From positions 1 through 51,203 of the forward strand of contig CAAGGG010000049.1 in assembly GCA_900769355.1 (NCBI GenBank): a stretch of DNA of 51,203 nt, given 5' to 3'. The position numbers and the translations under genes were made by a program. This DNA is from Candidatus Gastranaerophilales bacterium (GTDB lineage: Bacteria > Cyanobacteriota > Vampirovibrionia > Gastranaerophilales > Gastranaerophilaceae). Every line of letters starts with the position of its first letter. The first letter of the stretch is position 1. The notes under the pieces are model-generated. The model was not told where the DNA came from. It saw only the letters and a list, made by a program, of their open reading frames with translations, and ran no database searches. Positions 34,148 through 42,179 of this stretch are shown here, piece by piece.

Positions 34148-35056
34148 CTATTGTTGAAAATTATTCGTAATCGTATGAATGTATTCCAAAATTTTGTCGA
34201 AATATTTCAAATCAGAATTTCCGTCCAAAACAAAATCAGCTGATTCACGACACGGAATAACGTATTTTTCACCAACATCAAGAAGATATTGCCAATGCTT
34301 CATGGCATTTTCTTTATCCTGATTTCGCTCTTCCTGAGCACGTTTCATAAATCTGTTATATCTTACTTCATTATCTGTTTCAATATAAATTTTTACATCA
34401 AATACATCTTTAACATCGTCATAAAGAGCCGCAATACCTTCAACTACAACGATTTTGTCAGACTCAATTTTTGTAGCTTTCGGGATAGAAACACCTGTTC
34501 CATTCGGCACATAACGAGGCGCGTAAACTGTTTCACCATTCGCCAAATCTTGCAAGTCCTGACGCAACAAGTCAAGTTGAAAACTCTTCGGCGAGTCAAC
34601 ATCATAACCATTATCACGCAAGTTATCAAAACTTCCAAATTTTTTAATTAATGCAGAAATATCGTTGAAATAATTATCAGTACTTAACACAGAAACAGGC
34701 ATATCTAAACGCTCGATAATACTCTTGACTTCTCGACACACGGTTGATTTTCCCGAGGCTGACTCACCCGCAATCCCAATCAAAAGACGTTTTGCCGGAT
34801 TGGTTATCAATCTCTTGGTGAACCGTGAAATAAATGTCGGATCAACATCTTTAAACATCGGGGTTTCACATCGCTTGTCATAAGCCAAAATTTGCTTAAA
34901 TTTGGTTTGGAGGTAAAAAGCGAGAAGTTCTCGACCTGTCTTTGAATTGAAGTCGGGCTTCAATATCTTGTCGTCAGAATTAAGTTCTTTGTCAATTAAT
35001 AATTGCATTTCGTTATCCATATTAAGTATAAATTTATTATGAATGTAATAATACAT
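34148..35056 (-). CDS. Uridine-kinase-like P-loop kinase
   Basis: The 302-residue protein has a unique N-terminal stretch (about 1-85). The phosphoribulokinase/uridine kinase fold follows: P-loop GIAGESASGKST near 93-104, STDNYF near 127, PRYVPNGTG near 181, VVEGIAAL near 206 and a YNRFMKR lid near 233. Uridine kinases phosphorylate uridine or cytidine with ATP or GTP. The family also contains other small-molecule kinases, so the substrate is only likely. With udp at 10553 it could belong to pyrimidine salvage. No clear Shine-Dalgarno precedes the ATG at 35056; a second ATG at 35020 is possible. Confidence 0.75.
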   Translation of the reverse strand: MYYYIHNKFILNMDNEMQLLIDKELNSDDKILKPDFNSKTGRELLAFYLQTKFKQILAYDKRCETPMFKDVDPTFISRFTKRLITNPAKRLLIGIAGESASGKSTVCREVKSIIERLDMPVSVLSTDNYFNDISALIKKFGSFDNLRDNGYDVDSPKSFQLDLLRQDLQDLANGETVYAPRYVPNGTGVSIPKATKIESDKIVVVEGIAALYDDVKDVFDVKIYIETDNEVRYNRFMKRAQEERNQDKENAMKHWQYLLDVGEKYVIPCRESADFVLDGNSDLKYFDKILEYIHTITNNFQQ

Positions 35057-35146
35057 GAGAAAAAAATTTTTTGCTAGTGTTATGTGAAAAAATTTTTACA
35101 TAAAAAATTACCCAACTGTGGTTAGAAAAAAATCATTTTTCTTTTA

Positions 35147-35155
35147 TGCTAATAT
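35147..35155 (+). promoter_or_regulatory. Extended -10 promoter of the thioredoxin/CcdA pair
   Basis: TGC-TAATAT in the context TTTTATGCTAATATTG lies about 20 bases before the start, with AAAGGAG between. No -35 box is evident. Confidence 0.5.
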
Positions 35156-35176
35156 TGAACAAGAAAGGAGCCTTTC

Positions 35177-35563
35177 ATGAAAAGAAATATCATCATAATT
35201 TCACTAATTTTTGCAATACCTTTAATGCTCTATATGGCACTCACTGCCTCAAATTCAACCACTGCAAAGACCTCTGAAACAGGTAAACCGCAAGTAGTAA
35301 AATTCACCTCTGCAATGTGTTTGGATTGTCAAACAATGAATAAAGTTTTTAAAGAAATTTTCCCAAAATACAATGGTAAAATTATCTTAACAGAAATTCA
35401 AGTTCAAGATAAAAATTCTTTCAGCGAAGAGCAAATAAAAAAATACAACGTAACCCTAGTTCCGACAATTGTTTTGCTTAACTCTGATGGCAGACAAGTT
35501 AAAAGAATTGAAGGAGCTATCCCAAAAGAGCAAATGGACAAATATTTACAGGAGCTTAAATAA
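35177..35563 (+). CDS. Membrane-anchored thioredoxin-like protein
   Basis: The 128-residue protein has an N-terminal membrane anchor (about 4-24). A thioredoxin fold follows with redox motif CLDC near 49-52 (the family usually has CxxC with GP, here LD), cis-proline VTLVPTIVLL near 93 and a GAIPKEQMDKYL tail. Its active domain should face the periplasm, where it reduces or shuffles disulfides. It overlaps the next gene by one base (TAATG); that gene encodes a CcdA-type electron transporter that would keep it reduced. Confidence 0.88.
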   Translation: MKRNIIIISLIFAIPLMLYMALTASNSTTAKTSETGKPQVVKFTSAMCLDCQTMNKVFKEIFPKYNGKIILTEIQVQDKNSFSEEQIKKYNVTLVPTIVLLNSDGRQVKRIEGAIPKEQMDKYLQELK

Positions 35564-36267
35564 TGGAGAACTATGTAACTTTATTTACGCAAAACGGAAG
35601 TCTGCCGTTACTTTTCGCTCTTTCATTTTTTGGTGGGCTAGTTGCATCAATTTCACCATGCTCACTTGCAATGCTTCCGATTATAATCGGTTATATTGGC
35701 GGATATTCCAAAGAAAAACCACTTAAAACATTTCTACAAATGCTGTTTTTCGTATTCGGAACAGCGATTGTTTTTTCAATAATCGGAATAATTTGCGCCG
35801 TTACAGGGAAAGTTTTCATATCTTTTGCGGGCGGCTATTTCGGAATATTTCTTGCGGGAATTATTATGGTTATGGGTTTGAAACTTATGGGGATATTAGA
35901 TTTCGAACTTCCAGTAATGATTAAAGAGATGCCAAGAAATGAAGGTACAAATATTTATTTGTATCCGATTTTATTGGGTGGAGTTTTTGCACTGGCAGGC
36001 ACACCTTGTTCAACCCCTATTTTGGCGGGGATTATGGCGTTTGCCTCGCTTTCTGCAAGTATCGCAAACGCAATCATAATGTTATTTTTATTCTCACTTG
36101 GACAGGGGTTAATCCTTATTCTTGCGGGATTTTTAACATCACATTTAAAAAATTGGAACGGATTTTACAAATTTTCAGATTGGCTATTAAAAATCAGTGG
36201 CGCACTCTTAGTTTTGGCAGCAATTTATATTTTCTATAAGATTTTTGCTCCGTTAGTAATGGGGTAA
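35563..36267 (+). CDS. CcdA/DsbD-type transmembrane electron transporter
   Basis: The 234-residue protein has six hydrophobic segments and the two conserved cysteines of the CcdA family in ISPCSLAMLP near 31-40 and AGTPCSTPILAG near 144-155. It carries electrons from cytoplasmic thioredoxin across the inner membrane to an outward-facing partner, here most likely the coupled thioredoxin-like protein. This supports cytochrome c maturation or general periplasmic disulfide reduction. No cytochrome genes are adjacent. Confidence 0.88.
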   Translation: MENYVTLFTQNGSLPLLFALSFFGGLVASISPCSLAMLPIIIGYIGGYSKEKPLKTFLQMLFFVFGTAIVFSIIGIICAVTGKVFISFAGGYFGIFLAGIIMVMGLKLMGILDFELPVMIKEMPRNEGTNIYLYPILLGGVFALAGTPCSTPILAGIMAFASLSASIANAIIMLFLFSLGQGLILILAGFLTSHLKNWNGFYKFSDWLLKISGALLVLAAIYIFYKIFAPLVMG

Positions 36268-36276
36268 AGTGATATT

Positions 36277-36297
36277 GTCAGGCAAGGTCTGACCTAC
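36277..36297 (-). repeat. Family B REP-like palindrome
   Basis: GTCAGGC and GTCTGAC arms are followed by CTAC, directly after the CcdA-type gene. Confidence 0.65.
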
Positions 36298-36315
36298 CGT
36301 AACTAATTTTTTTAA

Positions 36316-36434
36316 GTGAATAGGTAAATAAGAAAATAAGTGAATAAGTGCGTTTCGCTCACTTCGTTCGAAAAAATATTTTGTTGCGTAGCAACTGATA
36401 CGAACTTATTCACCTATTCACTTATTTTCTTATT
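36316..36434. repeat. Long inverted repeat (MITE-like) with inner hairpin
   Basis: Perfect 20-base arms lie at 36327-36346 (AATAAGAAAATAAGTGAATA) and 36415-36434. They enclose about 68 bases that include a GTTGC/GCAAC hairpin near 36384 and CGCTCACTTCGTTCG. The arms contain tandem GTGAATA(A/G)GT units. No transposase is present. It lies between convergent genes and could form a large cruciform or RNA stem. Confidence 0.8.
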
Positions 36435-36495
36435 TTCTTTTATAGAACCTTAGTAATCTAGTAACTTTCGCTTAGCTACTTAGCCGCATTTAAGC

Positions 36496-36987
36496 CTATT
36501 CTACGCAATCAATAGTTCTAATTGTCTTTGTCGGGAAAGGAATTGTATTAACATAGGTTCTTGAAATACGTCCATTTACATCTTTATCAACAATTAGACG
36601 TGGGAAATCAAGTTTAGGAGTAACAGTAGTTCGGCTACAACCGATAGTTTGGCCAAATCTGTTAAATTTCTCAAAATGTCTGCGTATTATTTTAGAGAAC
36701 TTATTTGCAGAACTTGGCCCAAAACCGATACCTCTTTCATATCTGTCAGAACTTGAAACCAAATTCCCAGACTTATCAAAAGTATCAATTCGAGTTGCAG
36801 TTGAACGAGCACCTTGAGAAGATGTAAACCTTTTTGTTCTCACAACATCTTTTGTCTTTGCATCAACTGTTGTAAAAAATTTTTGTCCATTTTTATTTGT
36901 TTTTACAAATGTTTGCAAACCGCTTTTTGATGTTTTTCCAATTTGTGAACCTAAATCATTTCCAAATTTCATTCCTAATATTTTCAT
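36496..36987 (-). CDS. Hypothetical basic protein, 163 residues
   Basis: The product is strongly basic, rich in S, T, K and R, with no membrane segment. It has a repeated-looking beta pattern (TFVKTNKNGQKFFTTVDAKT, TRIDTFDKSGNLVSSSDRYE) as in YD-like or surface beta proteins, and ends in CVE. No family is recognised. AAAGGTATATAA precedes the ATG. Only the open frame and ribosome site support it. Confidence 0.55.
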   Translation of the reverse strand: MKILGMKFGNDLGSQIGKTSKSGLQTFVKTNKNGQKFFTTVDAKTKDVVRTKRFTSSQGARSTATRIDTFDKSGNLVSSSDRYERGIGFGPSSANKFSKIIRRHFEKFNRFGQTIGCSRTTVTPKLDFPRLIVDKDVNGRISRTYVNTIPFPTKTIRTIDCVE

Positions 36988-37074
36988 TTATATACCTTTC
37001 TTTTTTCTTTTTAAAACATGTAAAAAAAATTTTTGCCACCTCTTGCACAAATCGTGATATATCTTTACGTAAGG

Positions 37075-37103
37075 TTGTAAAAAATACCTGTATATCGTAT
37101 AAT
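37075..37103 (+). promoter_or_regulatory. Sigma-70-type promoter of ribH operon
   Basis: TTGTAA (37075-37080), 17 bases, TATAAT (37098-37103). The ribH start follows after a leader with AAAGGAGAG. Confidence 0.75.
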
Positions 37104-37123
37104 AATGCACAAAGGAGAGAAAA

Positions 37124-37585
37124 ATGAAAACTTTTGAAGGACAACTGGTTGCAGGTAGCGAAAAATTTTGTATCATATTATCAAGATTTAATGACTTTAT
37201 AGGTTCAAAACTTTTGTCTGGTGCAATTGATGAACTTAGACGCCACGGGGTTTCTGAGGACAATATTGATATCGTAAGAGTTCCTGGAGCATTCGAAATT
37301 CCGATTGCGGCTTTAAAATTCGCCAAAACGGGAAAATACAATGCCATTATCACTCTTGGCGCAGTGATTAAAGGTGCGACTTCGCACTATGATTATGTTT
37401 GCGCAGAAGTTTCAAAAGGTGTTGCCCAAGTTAGCTTGCAGACAGAAGTTCCGGTAATTTTCGGGGTATTGACAACCGACAATATCGAACAAGCAATTGA
37501 AAGAGCTGGTACAAAGGCAGGAAATAAAGGCTCTGACGCTGCCAAAGCAGCTATTGAAATGGCAAATCTTTTAAAATCAGTTTAG
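37124..37585 (+). CDS. ribH: 6,7-dimethyl-8-ribityllumazine synthase
   Basis: RibH condenses the ribityl-pyrimidine and dihydroxybutanone phosphate to lumazine, the last step before riboflavin synthase. The 153-residue product has SRFNDFIG near 21, VPGAFEIP near 52, ITLGAVIKGATSHYDYVC near 78-95 (with the catalytic His) and VPVIFGVLTTDN near 110. It has a full family length. No other rib genes are nearby, and no FMN riboswitch is visible upstream. It starts a four-gene plus-strand run with murQ, gpsA and ricT. Confidence 0.96.
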   Translation: MKTFEGQLVAGSEKFCIILSRFNDFIGSKLLSGAIDELRRHGVSEDNIDIVRVPGAFEIPIAALKFAKTGKYNAIITLGAVIKGATSHYDYVCAEVSKGVAQVSLQTEVPVIFGVLTTDNIEQAIERAGTKAGNKGSDAAKAAIEMANLLKSV

Positions 37586-37627
37586 TGTTTATTGGAATGT
37601 GCATTCGCACAAGGAAAGGGTAAAATT

Positions 37628-38521
37628 ATGAGTGAAGTGATTACCGAGTACAGAAACGAGAATACGAAAAACATAGATATTCTATCTACTGTTGAAATGG
37701 TTAGAAAAATGAACGAGGAAGACAAACTCGTCGCCCTTGCCGTAGAAGAAGAAACAGAACACATTGCAGAAGCAATAGATTTGATTGCAAAACAATTTTT
37801 AAAAGGCGGAAAGCTTTTTTATTTTGGAGCAGGAACATCAGGCAGACTTGGAGTTTTAGATGCTTCAGAATGTCCTCCAACATTTAGTGTTTCACCTGAC
37901 ATGGTTCAGGGAATTATTGCGGGTGGCGACAAAGCTTTTAGAACAGCTGTAGAAGGTGCTGAAGATAATTTCGATCTAGGTTATGAAGATGCAAACGTTT
38001 TGACAGAAAATGACGTTGCAGTCGTAATTTCTGCAAGCGGAAATCCAAAATATATCCAAGGCGTTTTGCAAAGAGCAGAAGACGCAAACTGCAAGACAAT
38101 CGGAATTACTTGCAACTCAAAAGGTAAAATTGCAGAGGACGCAGGGCTTGTCATTTGCGCAGAAGTCGGACCTGAAGTTATTGCAGGTTCTTCAAGACTC
38201 AAAGCAGGAACGGCAACAAAAATGATTTTGAATATGTTGACAACAGGTTCAATGATTAAAATCGGCAAAACCTACGAAAACTTTATGATTGACCTTAAAG
38301 CAACAAACGAAAAACTTAAAGACAGAGCAATTAGAATTGTTGCTGAAATTGCTGGAACTCAACACAGCATAGCACTTTCAACATTATTGAAATGCGATTG
38401 GGAAATTAAAACAGCAATTACAATGATTTTGATGAAGGTAAACGCCGATCAAGCTAGACTTGAACTCAAAAAACATGGTGGTGTCCTTCGGAAACTATTG
38501 AACAATTATCAGGCGGTATAA
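37628..38521 (+). CDS. murQ: N-acetylmuramic acid 6-phosphate etherase
   Basis: MurQ cleaves the lactyl ether of MurNAc-6-phosphate to give GlcNAc-6-phosphate and lactate, a step in peptidoglycan recycling. The 297-residue product has TENRN-like EYRNENTKNID at the start, YFGAGTSGRLGVLDASECPPTF near 65-86 (SIS domain sugar-phosphate site) and GPEVIAGSSRLKAGTATKMIL near 179. The ATG at 37628 is preferred because AAGGAAAGG is correctly spaced; an upstream in-frame TTG-type start lacks one. No murP or anmK is adjacent. Confidence 0.95.
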   Translation: MSEVITEYRNENTKNIDILSTVEMVRKMNEEDKLVALAVEEETEHIAEAIDLIAKQFLKGGKLFYFGAGTSGRLGVLDASECPPTFSVSPDMVQGIIAGGDKAFRTAVEGAEDNFDLGYEDANVLTENDVAVVISASGNPKYIQGVLQRAEDANCKTIGITCNSKGKIAEDAGLVICAEVGPEVIAGSSRLKAGTATKMILNMLTTGSMIKIGKTYENFMIDLKATNEKLKDRAIRIVAEIAGTQHSIALSTLLKCDWEIKTAITMILMKVNADQARLELKKHGGVLRKLLNNYQAV

Positions 38522-38531
38522 AGGAGAGATT

Positions 38532-39533
38532 ATGAAATTAACAGTACTTGGAGCAGGTTGTTGGGGATTGACCCTTGCATGGCTTTTAACAAATAATTTT
38601 GATGAGATTACAGTTTGGGGTAGAGAACAAGACATCTCCGACGATTTGCGTGAGAACAAGCACACATCAAAACCGCTTGAAGTTCAACTTGACAGCAAGG
38701 TTGAAATTTCATCAAATCTAAAAGAAGCGATTTCAGACGCAGACATTATTTTATCAGTAATTGCGACATCAGGAACACGTGATGTTTGTGAAAAACTTAA
38801 AGAGGCAGGAATTAAATCGGAACAAATTTTGGTAAACGCTTCAAAAGGTATCGAAGTTCCGTCATTAATGAGAATGTCCGAAGTTATCAAAGAAGTTTTA
38901 CCGGAGCAAAAACTTGCAATTCTATCAGGTCCAACTCTTGCAAAAGAAGTATTAGCAGGGCTTCCAACCGCTGCATCTGTGGCTTGCGAAGATATTAAAA
39001 TTGCAGAATTCGTACAAAAGGCAATGAATGTTCCTTCAAAATTCAGACTTTACACCAACACAGACGTAATCGGCGTAGAACTTGGTGGTTCTTTGAAAAA
39101 CGTAATTGCAATCGCATCAGGTTTTGCACACACAATGGGCTTGGGTGACAACTGCGCAGGAACGCTTTTAACTCGAGGAATGGCTGAAATCGTTCGAGTA
39201 AGTATCACACTTGGTGCAAATCCTTCAACATTGTACGGTTTGTCAGGTATGGGCGACTTGATTGCGACTTGTTCAAGCCCAATGTCAAGAAACTATACAG
39301 TAGGCTCAATGCTTGCAAAAGGCAAGAAAATCAACGATATTCTTGCAGAACTCGGCTCTGTTGCAGAAGGTGTAAAAACTTCAAAAGCGATTTGCGAACT
39401 TGCTAAAAAACTTGATATTGAAGTACCTGTTTCTAACGCAATATATGAGGCTGTTTACACAGACATTACTCCGCAAGCATTGCTTGAAAAACTCATGAAC
39501 AGAAAGTTAAAAGAAGAAGAAAGATATGTTTAA
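38532..39533 (+). CDS. gpsA: Glycerol-3-phosphate dehydrogenase [NAD(P)+]
   Basis: GpsA reduces dihydroxyacetone phosphate to sn-glycerol-3-phosphate for phospholipid synthesis. The 333-residue protein has the Rossmann motif LGAGCWGLTLAWLL (5-18), SKGIE near 109, ILSGPTLAKEVL near 133, and the catalytic VELGGSLKNVIAIASG near 184 and GLSGMGDLIATC near 236. AAGGAGAG precedes the ATG ten bases after murQ. Its end overlaps ricT by eight bases. Confidence 0.96.
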   Translation: MKLTVLGAGCWGLTLAWLLTNNFDEITVWGREQDISDDLRENKHTSKPLEVQLDSKVEISSNLKEAISDADIILSVIATSGTRDVCEKLKEAGIKSEQILVNASKGIEVPSLMRMSEVIKEVLPEQKLAILSGPTLAKEVLAGLPTAASVACEDIKIAEFVQKAMNVPSKFRLYTNTDVIGVELGGSLKNVIAIASGFAHTMGLGDNCAGTLLTRGMAEIVRVSITLGANPSTLYGLSGMGDLIATCSSPMSRNYTVGSMLAKGKKINDILAELGSVAEGVKTSKAICELAKKLDIEVPVSNAIYEAVYTDITPQALLEKLMNRKLKEEERYV

Positions 39534-40449
39534 GTTTGCCGTAAAATATTTGAAAAACTCATTTTACCCGCTAAACGTGCCGGACACAATCCACATTGAG
39601 GACGGTCAAATGGTACTTGTCAGAACTGAAAAGGGTGAAGAAGCCTTGAAGGCTTTCATTGTAAATTCAAAAATCGAAAAACTTTGGGAGCACTCAAAAA
39701 ATAAGCCTGAGCCGTTTCACGTTATCAGGACACTTTCTCAACGAGACTTGCAAACCCTTGAGGATATAAAAAAAGAGGAAGTTCAAGCGTTTTTCAAATG
39801 CCAAGCACTTGTTCAACAACACAAATTAAACATGAACTTGGTTCAATGTAGAATTACATTCGATAGACATAAAATAACTTTCTATTACACAGCTCCGGAA
39901 AGAGTTGATTTCAGGGCATTATTGAAAGATTTAACCCAAGTTTTTACAAGAGTTCGAATTGACCTTCGCCACATCGGTGTTCGTGACGAAACCTCAATTT
40001 TAGAAGGCTGTGGAGTTTGTGGGCGACCTTTCTGCTGTTCAAGCTTTTTGAGGAAATTTGCTACAATAAACGTTAAACTTGCCAAAGATCAAGGAATGCC
40101 AATTGCTCCGGGAAAAATTTCCGGAACTTGCGGACGTTTATTGTGTTGCTTGACTTACGAATACTCAAATTACATCGACGCTGCAAAAGGAATGCCACCT
40201 GTTGGTTCTTCAGTTATGACACCTGATGGACTCGGGAAAGTTTGCTACTTGCAGTTTATGAGCGGAAAAGTTGCTGTCAAAATGGAAGATGGCAAGACAA
40301 AAGAATTTTACAAAAATGATATTGAAATGGTTGATGCAGATGTCAACGTAGAAATAGATGTTCCGGTAATGAACACCTACACTGACGACAACAATATTGA
40401 TATAAAACAGTTAGAAGATGATAGAAACAGCTCTACAGGCAATGTTTAA
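39526..40449 (+). CDS. ricT: PSP1-domain protein, RicT/YaaT-like
   Basis: The 307-residue product has the PSP1 C-terminal domain with a cysteine-rich cluster GCGVCGRPFCCSSFL (about 163-177) and GTCGRLLCC near 203. In Bacillus, RicT works with RicA and RicF as an iron-sulfur complex affecting RNA maturation and phosphorelay. RicA and RicF are not in view. An acidic tail follows residue 265. The start overlaps the gpsA stop by eight bases. Confidence 0.88.
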   Translation: MFKFAVKYLKNSFYPLNVPDTIHIEDGQMVLVRTEKGEEALKAFIVNSKIEKLWEHSKNKPEPFHVIRTLSQRDLQTLEDIKKEEVQAFFKCQALVQQHKLNMNLVQCRITFDRHKITFYYTAPERVDFRALLKDLTQVFTRVRIDLRHIGVRDETSILEGCGVCGRPFCCSSFLRKFATINVKLAKDQGMPIAPGKISGTCGRLLCCLTYEYSNYIDAAKGMPPVGSSVMTPDGLGKVCYLQFMSGKVAVKMEDGKTKEFYKNDIEMVDADVNVEIDVPVMNTYTDDNNIDIKQLEDDRNSSTGNV

Positions 40450-40489
40450 ATTATGAGAGAGCACCAATTATCAAATTTTACTAAAATAT

Positions 40490-40735
40490 TTAACTGCCAG
40501 TTTTGCTAGAATTTTTGTTTGCAATAATTGACAACAGCATTGATAGTGGCTTTTTTACAGACAAATAAAACAGTTCTCCATTACACAAATGAACATCATA
40601 TTTTGTATAAAAAACATTGTCAGATTTTGTCACATCAACAGATTTCACATGCTCATCATTTATAACAAACTGTAACTCTGCGAATGAAACTTTACTCTTC
40701 CTCAATATTTTGTATAATTTAGAAACATCACTCAT
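40490..40735 (-). CDS. Hypothetical protein, 81 residues
   Basis: A short charged N-terminal helix (KLYKILRKSKVSFAELQF) is followed by a beta-rich part and a basic end. No family is recognised. The ATG has no Shine-Dalgarno; it sits six bases after TATAAT, as in the other leaderless candidates, which supports it being a real gene. Confidence 0.5.
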   Translation of the reverse strand: MSDVSKLYKILRKSKVSFAELQFVINDEHVKSVDVTKSDNVFYTKYDVHLCNGELFYLSVKKPLSMLLSIIANKNSSKTGS

Positions 40736-40747
40736 ATTTTTATTATA
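40735..40747 (-). promoter_or_regulatory. Promoter for leaderless hypothetical mRNA
   Basis: On the minus strand TATAAT (40747-40742), six bases, then the ATG at 40735, with no Shine-Dalgarno. Confidence 0.55.
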
Positions 40748-40835
40748 TCATATTTTTTTAATTTTTCAAGTCTATACAATCTAATACCTTATCCAGAGGA
40801 TAATTAAAATGTTTTTGCTAAGATTTTAAACAAAA

Positions 40836-40917
40836 TGTCGGAGAAGGGGCTCGAACCCTCAAAGATTTCTCCATACGCACCTGAAACGTACGTGTCTACC
40901 AGTTCCACCACTCCGAC
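40836..40917 (-). tRNA. tRNA-Leu, anticodon CAG
   Basis: The minus strand folds as a tRNA with a seven-pair acceptor stem (GTCGGAG/CTCCGAC), discriminator A and a leucine-type D arm (GGTGGAACTGGTAGACAC). The anticodon stem is TACGT/GCGTA around TTCAGGT, giving anticodon CAG followed by G. A short extra arm and the T loop GGTTCGAGCCC complete it. It decodes CUG. The 3' CCA is not encoded. No other tRNA lies next to it. Confidence 0.93.
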
Positions 40918-40974
40918 AAATCGGTTCATTATTAGATATATTATAAAAAATTGAGGAAAATTTCAAGTCATATC

Positions 40975-40995
40975 GTCAGGTAGTGCCTGACATAC
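40975..40995 (-). repeat. Family B REP-like palindrome
   Basis: GTCAGG and CCTGAC arms are followed by ATAC (variant of CTAC). First of three between the tRNA and the deaminase gene. Confidence 0.6.
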
Positions 40996-41033
40996 AGAAA
41001 CAGCTGCGGCATATACCACTAGATTGCGAAGTT

Positions 41034-41057
41034 GTTGGGGTAGAAACCCCAACCTAC
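41034..41057 (-). repeat. Family B REP-like palindrome
   Basis: GTTGGGGT and ACCCCAAC arms are followed by CTAC. Confidence 0.75.
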
Positions 41058-41076
41058 AAGACTAAATCAGTTTCGT

Positions 41077-41100
41077 GTCGGCATAGCAATGCCGACCTAC
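41077..41100 (-). repeat. Family B REP-like palindrome
   Basis: GTCGGCAT and ATGCCGAC arms are followed by CTAC; nearly identical to the copy at 21825. Confidence 0.75.
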
Positions 41101-41105
41101 ATCTT

Positions 41106-42164
41106 TTATTCTATCCCTCGTGGCTCTTCTGCTTCACGAATAACGTCAAACACTCCTTCAACTTCCTTCTTGCTCATTCCCTGTTCGCATCTGGCAGAAT
41201 ACACGCCCGATTCAGCAATAAAGTACATTACATAAATTTTATCCTTGTCGCCACGAATATTTATATCCACACCGTTTTTCAAGGTATAAATGCCGTTATT
41301 AGAGTATTTGTTGTAATCTCCGCTGTTATCACCGTTATTAGATTCGTCAAAACTCTTGCGGACTCTCACATTTCGGGTTTCGTCCAGCGGGTAAGTTATC
41401 TCAAACATTCCTTTCATCGCACGAATTGAATAATTTGAAAGACTCAACGGAAAATCAAACCCTGAAACATTTTTCCCACATTTAAAATCATCTCCGCAAT
41501 CCGTCCAAGGATTTGGCATTCCGATAATTTTTTTGTGCTCATCACGAGTTGGTTTGTAAATCTCATGCCCGCCGTTTACATAGTCCTCTAAAACCTTTTC
41601 ACCGGCAGCTTTTTCAATATTTCCATAAACCGTAATTCCGCGTTTTTTAAACTCCTTAATCCAATTTGGTTTATAACCTTCGTCAAACCCGGTAATGCGC
41701 TCAACATCTTTTGACGGAACTCCAAAATATATAGTCTTAATACCGGACCACATAATCGCTCCGGCACACATTATACAAGGCTCCGCATTCACATAAATCG
41801 AAAAATTTTTAGACGACAAATCATACTGTCTATACTTCTCATAAGCTTTTCTAAGCGTATTAACTTCCGCATGATAAAGCGCGCATTTATCTTCCACAAC
41901 GCTATTTGAAGATGACACAACCAAATTGCCGTTATCGTCATAAATTTCAGCATAAAAAGGTCCTTTGCCGTTTTGAACACCTTCCGCTGTTTTTTGATGA
42001 ACATTAAGCATAATTTTCTTGGCATTCTCAAAATCCACCTTGCGAATAGGAGAATTTGCCTCAATATTCATCTTGCGCAAATCTCGAACAGAATACATAT
42101 CACCTGCCCAAACAGCAGTCGTAGAAATAGTTATCAACAGTGCTAAAATAATACTTTTCTTCAT
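41106..42164 (-). CDS. Exported zinc deaminase of the cytidine/deoxycytidylate family
   Basis: From the ATG at 42164 (GAGGGG five bases upstream) the 352-residue product has a clear signal peptide cleaved about after AVWA (residue 20). The deaminase fold follows, with HAEVN at 98-102 and PCIMC at 129-133, the zinc ligands and proton-shuttle glutamate of nucleoside, guanine and tRNA-adenosine deaminases. The GVPSKDVERITGFDEGY segment resembles guanine/nucleoside deaminases. About 170 further residues form an unrecognised beta-rich C-terminal region with an N/D-rich loop. Deaminases of this family are normally cytoplasmic, so export is unusual. It starts three bases after the stop-adjacent end of the tmk-like pair's operon region, on the same strand. 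Confidence 0.8.
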   Translation of the reverse strand: MKKSIILALLITISTTAVWAGDMYSVRDLRKMNIEANSPIRKVDFENAKKIMLNVHQKTAEGVQNGKGPFYAEIYDDNGNLVVSSSNSVVEDKCALYHAEVNTLRKAYEKYRQYDLSSKNFSIYVNAEPCIMCAGAIMWSGIKTIYFGVPSKDVERITGFDEGYKPNWIKEFKKRGITVYGNIEKAAGEKVLEDYVNGGHEIYKPTRDEHKKIIGMPNPWTDCGDDFKCGKNVSGFDFPLSLSNYSIRAMKGMFEITYPLDETRNVRVRKSFDESNNGDNSGDYNKYSNNGIYTLKNGVDINIRGDKDKIYVMYFIAESGVYSARCEQGMSKKEVEGVFDVIREAEEPRGIE

Positions 42165-42179
42165 ATTTCCCCTCAAATT

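Noticed and set aside
34148..35056. Phosphoribulokinase of a Calvin cycle
   Set aside because: The P-loop and YNRFMKR lid fit uridine-kinase-like enzymes at least as well, and no RuBisCO or other Calvin genes are seen.
37004..37123. FMN riboswitch upstream of ribH
   Set aside because: The leader after the promoter is about 15 bases, too short for an aptamer, and no conserved RFN words are seen.
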